Shown piece after piece: positions 36,901-42,280 of a DNA stretch of 45,255 nucleotides (the stretch's first letter is position 1; the number at the start of each line of letters is the position of its first letter). Where the stretch lies: the IMG/VR virus record IMGVR_UViG_3300045425_000095, positions 1-45,255 of that record. One strand, written 5' to 3'. The position numbers were made by a program, and so were the translations under genes. The stretch comes from a virus. A model generated the notes under the pieces. That model searched no databases, was not told the origin of the DNA, and saw only the letters and a list, made by a program, of their open reading frames with translations.

Positions 36901-39900
36901 TTGGAACAATTGGTGCTGAAAGAAATTCTTCAATAGTAGATTTAACATTTACACCATTACCAAATATTAATGTTGATGTAAAAGTGTACTTAAATGCCTT
37001 AAGGTGTGAAGATGATGATAAAGATGTAATTGATTTCTTGAACTCAGAAATTCAAACAAATTGCGGAAGTTATGAAGGAACTGACACAGATATCAAACAG
37101 TCATTTAATTTAACCCACAAAAATAATCCAATATTTGAAAAACATTTTATTGGGAGTTCTTCTACAGTTGTTAACATAACTTCAGATATTATTTCTATAC
37201 CAAATCATTTCTTTGTAACTGGAGAAAAAGTTAGATATATTAATGCTGGTGCGGGAACATCTCAAGCAATTGGAATAGCAACAACTACTTTTGTTGGTGT
37301 TGGAGTGACTAATAAGTTACCGGATACTGTCTATATTGTAAAAATTGATAATAATAATATTCATCTAGCAAGAAGTGCGGAAGATGCTCTCAAATTTACT
37401 CCAAAAATTTTAGATATTACTAGTGTTGGAATTGGAACTTTACCTAGTAGTTTTGTTTCTACAAATCAAAATGCAAAAGTAGTTATTGCAATTGATAATA
37501 TTATTCAATCACCGATAGTTTCTACTGCAATAACTACAACATTAGCAACTAATACGTTTACAACAGAAAATATATTGTTTTTAAATCAAATTACATCATT
37601 CTTTAGTAGTGATTTAATTAAAATTGGTGATGAGATAATGAGAATTGATGGTGTTGGTATTGGAAGTACTAATGCAATTCGAGTTAGTAGATCTAGATTA
37701 GGGACAGTGTTAGCAGGATATTCAACTGGATCTTTGGTTACAAAAGTAACAGGTAATTATAATATAGTTAATAATGTTATTAATTTTGCAGAACCCCCTT
37801 ATGGAAACATTCCATTAAGTGGGGTAACAAATAGTCCAGACGAAAGAGATTATGTTGGAATATCAACTGGGTCTTCATTCCAAGGAAGATCATTTATTAG
37901 ATCTGGAGTTGTAAATTCATCAAATGAAACTTATCGTAAAAATTATATTTTTGATGATATTTCTGAAGGATTTAATGGTATTACTAAACAGTTTGCATTA
38001 AAATCTAGTGATGCTGATGTAAACGGAATTACAAATGAAAATGCAATTATTTTAATTAATGATATTTTCCAAGGTCCTGGATTGACGCACGATTATTACT
38101 TATCAGAATCGGTAGGTATCACCACTATTGTCTTCACTGGTACTGCTACATCAGTTTCATATGACGTTAATAATGCAAGCATTCCTCGGGGTGGAATTAT
38201 AGTTTCTGTTGGTTCTATAGAAGGTCTTGGATATCAACCATTAATTTCTGCGGGAGGAACTGCAACAGTTTCTATTGCTGGTACTATTTCAACAATTAGT
38301 ATTGGTAACAGTGGATCTGGATATCGTTCAGGTGTTCAAATTGTCAATGTTGGTGTTGCACTTTCTTCAACTAGCACTCCAATTATTGAATTTATTGGAA
38401 CTGCTTCGGTTACTAATGGTAGTATTGTAAGCATCGCAATTACAAATCCAGGTTCTGGATATACATCTACAAATCCACCATATGTCATATTTGATTCTCC
38501 ACTGCCATACACAAACATTCCACTCATTTATAGTTCAGGATCTTCTGGTGTTGGTACGGAAGCAAAAGTTAATATTATTGTTGGTCAAGATTCTAGTGTT
38601 ATTGATTTTGAAATCACAAATATCGGATACGGATATAGTGAAGATCAAATTTTAACTGTTCCAATTGGAGGTGCAATTGGAATTCCAACTACAGGAGTAA
38701 CATCTATAACTATAGGAGGAACTGGAGCAACATCCATAACTGTAGGAGGAACTGGAGGAATACCTGTAACTGTAGGAGGAACTGGAGGAACACCGGTAAC
38801 TGCTGGGGGAATACCCTTAATTGCAGGAGGAACTGGAGGAACACCTGTAACTGCAGGAGGAACTGGAGGAACACCTGTAACTGCTGGGGGACTACCCGTA
38901 ACTGCAGGAGGAACTGGAGGAACACCTGTAACTGCTGGGGGACTACCCGTAACTGCTGGGGGAATACCCTTAATTGCAGGAGGAACTGGAGGAACACCTG
39001 TAACTGCAGGAGCAATCGGAGGAATACTTGTAATTATAGGAGGAACCCCCGGAACTGTTATTACAGAAATTAATTTTAAAGAATTTCAAATTTCAATTCA
39101 AAAAACCTTTAAAGATAAGTTTTCTGGGTGGTCAATTGGGGAACTTCAAATTCTTGATGAGTTAGATGATAAATTTGATAATAAAAGAAGTACATTCCCA
39201 CTCACACTCTCTGGTAATTTATTTTCTATAAGATCATCAAAGGGTTCAAATATTAACGTACAAGATACATTATTAATCTTTATCAATGATATTCTTCAAG
39301 AACCTGGAAAAGGATATGTATTTCCTGGAGGAAGTATTATAAGATTTACGGAATCACCAAAAATTGGAGATACTTCAAAAATTCTTTTCTATCGAGGAAG
39401 TGGATCTATTGATGTTGTAGATGTTAATATTTTAGAAACTGTTAAGATTGGTGATGAACTTACAATTGGTTATGACCCCTTTCTCAGACAGTCACCAACT
39501 CTGCAAGAAGAAGAGAGAACAGTTACTACTATTAATTCTATAGATTTAGTTAATACTAATCCATATTTTGGACCAGGAAATATTAATGATGAAACTCTTG
39601 AAAGACCCATAACTTGGTGTAGACAAACTGAAGATAAAATTATTAATGGATTAGTAATTGGAAAAGATAGAATACTTTATGAAGCGGGGATCACCCCAAC
39701 ATCATATTTAATACAATCTGTTGGAGTTGGAAATACTATTCTTTATGTGGATAATGTAAGACCATTCTTTAATGCAATAAATGAAAATGATACCTCATTA
39801 GCATTTCAAAATAAAGTTACACTTATTCCTCAAGAACCTAAAGTAGGTGCCTCTGCAACTGCAATAGTGTCTATTTCTGGAACTATTACTTCTATTCAAA

Positions 39901-40697
39901 TTAGTGACGGCGGAGTTGGATATATGAATATCCCATCAGTTACTATTCAAAATTCTGTTGGGATTGGAACTACATTACCTGTCAATGCAACTGCATCAGC
40001 ACTCATATCTTCTGGAAATGTAACTTCAATTAGTGTTGTAAATCCTGGTATCGGTTATACATTTACAAATCCACCAATTGTATTTGTTGAACCACCCTCA
40101 TTTGAAACTGAAACTAATGATGTAACTAATTATGCAGGAGATTCTGGTATTATTGTTGGATTTGGAACAACAACAATTTCTGGAACTAATAAAATTATCT
40201 TCGATTTTCATATTCCTCTAGATTCATATTTAAGAAATACTTCAATTGTTGGAAGTGCAGTTACGATTAGTTCTATTAGTGTTGGGGACTACTTCCTGAT
40301 ATATAATTCAAATGTTGGATCTGCATCTACGTTGATCACTTCGAGAGATATTAGTAATAATGTTATCGGAATTGGAACTAATTTTGTAAATAATGTTTAT
40401 CAAGTAGATGCCATAAATAATATTCAATCTAATATTATTGGAATAGGAACAACAAGTGTAAGAAGAATATTTGCAAGAATTAGTGGTATTTCTAATATTA
40501 CAGGATATTCTGGGGTAGGGATAGGTACTACTTCAACTAATTTTGGCAATTTTAGTTGGGGAAAAATTGAACTTGCAACAAGAACAGAAGAAAATTCTTA
40601 TAACTTCTATGGAAATAACGGAGTTGGTGGAATTTCAACTTCTGGAGTTGTTAAAAGAACTCTTCCACTCAGGTTTGAAAAGTATATTATTACTTAA
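27912..40697 (+). CDS. Giant baseplate protein at the gp7 position
   Basis: 4261 residues between gp6 and gp8, where T4 has gp7 (1032 residues). N-terminal 250 residues (Y-V-R-E-E-F-P-L-V-A-E-F-L-S-E-Y-Y, D-L-I-Q-N-I-D-K-Y-I) are the most conserved-looking part. A cupredoxin-like domain follows (about 330-442; H378, C427, H430, M433), then repeated beta units with G-S-G-Y-x-S-P-P, a YHYH domain near 1330-1480 (H-S-P-I-I-G-W-A-Y-D-G-N-P-I-Y-G-P-Y-G-Y), long beta-rich repeats, and a Gly/Thr minisatellite (about 3600-3716). Probably a multi-domain peripheral baseplate or fibre-like structural protein. The frame is intact throughout. Assignment as gp7 is by position only. Confidence 0.8.
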   Translation: MIEKRIQFSNIVYNQLPAYVREEFPLVAEFLSEYYRSQEFQGAPIDLIQNIDKYIKVDEVSHQIDSVVLSNDITIIDDILNINILESPTGTDGFPEKYGLLKIDNEIITYTGKTFNSFTGCIRGFSGIDSYKNPNNPDKLIFSKLESTNHLAGSIVINLSSLFLKEFLLKIKYQLTPGFESRTLNENLNESLFIKQSKDFYRSKGTDESFEILFRSLYGEDVSIIRPKEYLFRPSDAQYQITSDLVVESIEGNPENLINSTLIQDEYLDFTKAYAPITNVEKIISKNGKEYYKLSIDSDYNKDITFDGGLYGEFKVHPQTKVIGLYSPTLFVVTVSTNPGISPPDSVYAINGQIQQQLTLVKGNTYRFDVSDSSNDGHSFIFKTIYGSSISSSYYSISSNGISGQTGSFIDLTINLTAPDETITYKCLNHNGMGANIKITPNSIDNLTALDVDSTIGFPNSGELYVTYNDQTQGTIRYESKSINQFLGCSNIIGIIEDSTNIGISTYARTFDNTNKVRITSVIKDFNLIDDTYYFKKGYTSEIKTLGVNSEDVSSNNWFFNISTSYDIESISLIDISDFSYQITTKLNNIFKIGDSLKIIDNSGVEKNSTITDIVSEKSFNVRGQGQLLLSNTYTIKRNILKTNSSSFPNTSIFNANVQNVYKQGNKTIVASPSLPYYNNQPLNVSSKQIVFSGTFDSDVFKITSNIDHGFYTGDVVYYTPEKILAQSQDINGNIVETLTILSQLFNEGIYFVKRIDKNNIKLSLSKSDIYNSKFISVNSPIKVTLNKFEYYKFKSKTLKSQNLFREISPPINDGAEYSTEPGFTGILINGVEILNYKTRDTVYYGSLDEIEVTSSGIDYDIINPPVLSISDLVGLGANAYCAVRGSLNEIRIVDPGFDYAETPTIKITGGNGVGAKAYASMKLVDHKATFNSEGKYEQVSLVDNIIGFSTYHKFRNAEQIIYNTYGQTGVGGISTDSTYFVSVQSPTEVKLHNTLGDAVSGINTINLISHGIGNHDLRSFDKKSILGSINITNSGFGYENKKKTILSSVTGINTSINQVNILNHEFKSGEIVNYSTNGSVIGGLTNNKEYYLTKIDNDSFKLSEIGTGLIEKDFYYNTRQFINLTSVGLGTHIFNYPKISVEIIGNVGISSIGSNNFKAIIQPIFRGEIISIHLENNGLNYGSPEILNYNRQPLITLNSGSGAAVVPIVSDGKIVEVLIISPGSGYNSPPDLVISGSGFGTVLTPIIENGQLIKVNVIEFGTGYLPNTTSIDVISAGSLGTFDTKIQKWNVNLFQKNLSIISDDDGFLSEGINKNFDLEYCHLYAPRKLREVIYSLDSDGNILYGRKDLRKSQNKEVSSTNHSPIIGWAYDGNPIYGPYGYSTKQGGIISQMKSGYELKLKQNRPPVSVFPAGFFIEDYTHFEVSDETILDKNNGRFCVTPEYPNGAYVYFATINISDADSSGPFSGYKSPVFPYLIGDNFNSRPNQFNFKKASNQIDLDLNETSFSRNTNPYNLIEDGASYSYLETPNLLNQTASIKYATPGFIEKINIISGGSGYKIGDKLVFDNDDTNGFNASAEVERIFGRSINSISVATTSISNVEFYPSTSQGNFLVFSENPHNFTNKDLIVVSGLNTTSSLIEGSYRIGVTTNTIALTSGIGSTATTGIVTYFSVAGNLNYPNIRENDILGIGTEQIKVLNVDTKSSRIRVLRAVNGTVGSSHSVTDVLYENSRKLIINAGFRSNYDYKVNREIYFNPIDAVGLGTSSGIGIGVTLIFSNPGVGITQIFIPTRSIYIPNHQLNTGDKLIYSTNNGSAIGVSTNGISTSVSLSNQSIVYVAKISDDLIGISTFKVGLGTGGTFVGITSQTSGMGILHFTNVGTGENHSFKTTYNGLFGNILKNIVTVSTAQTHGLLNNDTVFIDVNPSISTTFTFKYNDYNKKLLVNPKDFISAGINTITNTITIIDHKFESGQKVIHTATIPAIGLENNKEYFIFVVDTNNIRLTNTYYDSININPEIVDITSASNGTLSSINPPIKVYRNSLIVFDLSDSSLSHTQQATPYPAFDLKIFKDSNFTENYINNFDNEVFKVQKTGIVGITSDAKIILTIDENTPQNLYYNLIPIFDGINLPDSKKLISEDSDVLSNNEIQVIKSEYNGVHNIIVGSSTSFTYNITKTPEKDLYTSDISSITYETNSLNSNGTISKIKITNKGQNYYSIPEISNIISRIGTGAILESSSTSIGKIKSTKINDIGFDFPSDLTMRPSAAIPQIIKIAPLSSLESIKISSFGKGYTSPPKLIVLDGKTNSIVPEVNLKFTLGDNQIKILKNTFGLNATTPTILPIQNSNGVEISDIQYNANTKDVTVVLSVGFSTVNSFPFAENDKVLIENISVEDGSTGRGYNSENYNYQLFTLTSVIENLGGLGGSVTYNLNEFLNDSEFPGVFDPNNSSGRIIAQKHFPIFDVVLKKNNYFTKEIVMSESTTGIVEDWDSKSNFVAVLSKKNFKVGEVIKGSSSKTQGVASSIEKFDGFFNTNATSRFIQGWKSDAGVLNNNIQRIQDNLYYQNFSYSIKSKVDFNTWNDAVSALNHTTGFVKFSDYQLESNLSDNTSNTLNIDIPLNLTQVDIISDIVSVINLNCVYGFDLVKENSLQINSQIFSDEILFSNRILTDYAESVGNRVLSIDNISSQFNTNSRPTRFSEVYRFNLANVRSQKYLTYVRDKTFTGERQFLIVTSLIDEIGNVYLNQYAKVKSTYDMGSFDITIDGSDGVLQFFPTKFNVNNFDVTTLSYNINDNLTSVGSTNFGGVVDIQSSSVEVFSGPTTIIGIANTYRAIKVLVSIAGNNNQYEFDELNIIHDGTNVEFLEYGQLTNHSQDVYSSSGLGTYYSYLSGSQLKVDFTPNVGIAATINTVQVAFASTIIVGVGTHDMKHARLEGRSTSIASTSTPTPVVISKYPDIYDTAYFIVQVSDNTNNIHQLSEVCLIDDDTNVYVTEYAVINTLSSLGTIGAERNSSIVDLTFTPLPNINVDVKVYLNALRCEDDDKDVIDFLNSEIQTNCGSYEGTDTDIKQSFNLTHKNNPIFEKHFIGSSSTVVNITSDIISIPNHFFVTGEKVRYINAGAGTSQAIGIATTTFVGVGVTNKLPDTVYIVKIDNNNIHLARSAEDALKFTPKILDITSVGIGTLPSSFVSTNQNAKVVIAIDNIIQSPIVSTAITTTLATNTFTTENILFLNQITSFFSSDLIKIGDEIMRIDGVGIGSTNAIRVSRSRLGTVLAGYSTGSLVTKVTGNYNIVNNVINFAEPPYGNIPLSGVTNSPDERDYVGISTGSSFQGRSFIRSGVVNSSNETYRKNYIFDDISEGFNGITKQFALKSSDADVNGITNENAIILINDIFQGPGLTHDYYLSESVGITTIVFTGTATSVSYDVNNASIPRGGIIVSVGSIEGLGYQPLISAGGTATVSIAGTISTISIGNSGSGYRSGVQIVNVGVALSSTSTPIIEFIGTASVTNGSIVSIAITNPGSGYTSTNPPYVIFDSPLPYTNIPLIYSSGSSGVGTEAKVNIIVGQDSSVIDFEITNIGYGYSEDQILTVPIGGAIGIPTTGVTSITIGGTGATSITVGGTGGIPVTVGGTGGTPVTAGGIPLIAGGTGGTPVTAGGTGGTPVTAGGLPVTAGGTGGTPVTAGGLPVTAGGIPLIAGGTGGTPVTAGAIGGILVIIGGTPGTVITEINFKEFQISIQKTFKDKFSGWSIGELQILDELDDKFDNKRSTFPLTLSGNLFSIRSSKGSNINVQDTLLIFINDILQEPGKGYVFPGGSIIRFTESPKIGDTSKILFYRGSGSIDVVDVNILETVKIGDELTIGYDPFLRQSPTLQEEERTVTTINSIDLVNTNPYFGPGNINDETLERPITWCRQTEDKIINGLVIGKDRILYEAGITPTSYLIQSVGVGNTILYVDNVRPFFNAINENDTSLAFQNKVTLIPQEPKVGASATAIVSISGTITSIQISDGGVGYMNIPSVTIQNSVGIGTTLPVNATASALISSGNVTSISVVNPGIGYTFTNPPIVFVEPPSFETETNDVTNYAGDSGIIVGFGTTTISGTNKIIFDFHIPLDSYLRNTSIVGSAVTISSISVGDYFLIYNSNVGSASTLITSRDISNNVIGIGTNFVNNVYQVDAINNIQSNIIGIGTTSVRRIFARISGISNITGYSGVGIGTTSTNFGNFSWGKIELATRTEENSYNFYGNNGVGGISTSGVVKRTLPLRFEKYIIT
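38714..39057 (+). repeat. In-frame Gly/Thr minisatellite of 30- and 21-bp units
   Basis: Encodes mixed units G-G-T-G-G-T-P-V-T-A (30 bp) and G-G-L-P-V-T-A or G-G-I-P-L-I-A (21 bp). Every unit length is a multiple of three. AGGAGGAACTGG, containing a Shine-Dalgarno-like core, recurs. The opposite strand is also open (38710-39015) but only as a mirror of the repeat. Confidence 0.85.
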
Positions 40698-40723
40698 ATA
40701 AATAGATAAAAAGTTATCATAAA

Positions 40724-42274
40724 ATGGCAGCAATCATAACCGACCAAATTAGAATATTAAATGCAAAGAATTTTGTTGCAGGAGTAAGTTCTTCAACAAA
40801 TTCTTACTATTCTTTTATTGGTTTACCAAATCCTACTGATATTCAAAGTGATTGGGATACTAATCCACCATCACCTAGAGATAGTTTTGATGAAGAAAAC
40901 AATTATTGGGATACTATGATTGCATTAAAAAAAATAAATGCAAGTGATATAAGACAAGTAGTTCAAAAACGTTTTTGGTCATCAGGTACATCTTATGATA
41001 TGTATCGCCACGACTACAGTACATCAAATACTGCAAAGGTTTCTGGCGCAACTAATTTATATTCAGCATCATATTATGTTTTGAATAGTGATTATAGAGT
41101 ATATATTTGCTTACAAAATGGGACTACTCCAGATAATTTAAATGGTGGACCATCACTCGATCCTCCATTATTTACTGATTTGGAACCAAGGAAAGCAGGA
41201 ACTAGTGATGATGGATATATTTGGAAATACCTTTATACAATTAAACCATCTGACATTATTAAATTTGAATCTACTGATTTTATGCCGGTTCCTATAAATT
41301 GGGAAACGAGTGCTGACAATGCAACAGTTAGAGAAAATGCGATTGATGGATCTATTAAAATTGTAACTATTACTAATAGAGGATCCTCTGTAGGACCTCC
41401 TAATGAAACCTACACAAGAGTTCCTATTCGCGGTGATGGGTCTGGAGCAGAATGTACCATTGTTGTTGATAACAACCAACAAATTGAATCTGTTACAGTA
41501 TCAAATCAAGGTTCTGGTTATACTTTTGGTACTATTGATTTAGATGCGGGAAATGTTCCTACTGGTGTTACCATACCAACATTTAATGTAATTATTTCTC
41601 CTAAGGGAGGACACGGAGCAGATATTTACCGAGAACTTGGAGCATATAATGTCCTGATGTATTCTAGAATTGAAAACGATAATCAAAATCCAGACTTTAT
41701 TACAGGAAATAAGATTGCAAGGATTGGAATTATTGAAAACCCAGAATCATTTGATTCATCTCAAATTCTACCTTTAGATAAGGCAAGTGCTGTGTATGCA
41801 CTAAAGTTAACTGGTATTGGAATTGAGTCTGCAACATATAATACAAATTCAGTTATTACCCAAACAGTTTCTACCGGAACTACTGCTGTTGGTAAAGTTA
41901 TTAGTTATGATCAGATTACTGGAGTATTAAAGTATTGGCAAGATAGATCTAATTCGGGATTTTCAACAGTTGGAGTTGCAATAACTAACCCAGTTTTCGG
42001 ATTTGATCAAGTTAAATTTACAAGTTCTCCTGGCACTGGAGGAAGTCTTGTAATTACTGGCGGATCTTCAAGTTTATCAATTGATGATACATTTGATGGT
42101 TTATCTACTGTGATAAATAATAGAATATATTACCTTGGACAATCCTTTACGAGGGGTCTTTCAAATCCAGAAGTAAAAAAATATTCTGGAAATATTATTT
42201 ACGTAGATAATAGACCGTCAATTACAAGGTCATTAAATCAAAAAGAAGATATTAAAGTCATTTTGCAGTTTTAA
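40724..42274 (+). CDS. 8: Baseplate wedge subunit gp8
   Basis: 516 residues; longer than T4 gp8 (334), as I recall is usual in cyanophages. N-terminus I-I-T-D-Q-I-R-I-L-N-A-K-N-F-V and S-Y-Y-S-F-I-G-L-P-N-P, then W-D-T-N-P-P-S-P-R-D and D-D-G-Y-I-W-K-Y-L-Y-T-I-K-P are gp8 hallmarks. It forms part of the wedge arm. A G-S-G-Y-T-F-G beta unit (about 260) like those in the giant protein marks an inserted domain. A TAAATAAATA run at 40695-40704 may be a late -10 for this gene. Confidence 0.9.
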   Translation: MAAIITDQIRILNAKNFVAGVSSSTNSYYSFIGLPNPTDIQSDWDTNPPSPRDSFDEENNYWDTMIALKKINASDIRQVVQKRFWSSGTSYDMYRHDYSTSNTAKVSGATNLYSASYYVLNSDYRVYICLQNGTTPDNLNGGPSLDPPLFTDLEPRKAGTSDDGYIWKYLYTIKPSDIIKFESTDFMPVPINWETSADNATVRENAIDGSIKIVTITNRGSSVGPPNETYTRVPIRGDGSGAECTIVVDNNQQIESVTVSNQGSGYTFGTIDLDAGNVPTGVTIPTFNVIISPKGGHGADIYRELGAYNVLMYSRIENDNQNPDFITGNKIARIGIIENPESFDSSQILPLDKASAVYALKLTGIGIESATYNTNSVITQTVSTGTTAVGKVISYDQITGVLKYWQDRSNSGFSTVGVAITNPVFGFDQVKFTSSPGTGGSLVITGGSSSLSIDDTFDGLSTVINNRIYYLGQSFTRGLSNPEVKKYSGNIIYVDNRPSITRSLNQKEDIKVILQF

Positions 42275-42280
42275 AAAATT

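Noticed and set aside
38710-39015. Minus-strand open frame of about 100 Leu/Gln residues
   Set aside because: It is the mirror of the Gly/Thr minisatellite; a repeat with no stop in one frame has none opposite. No start signals.
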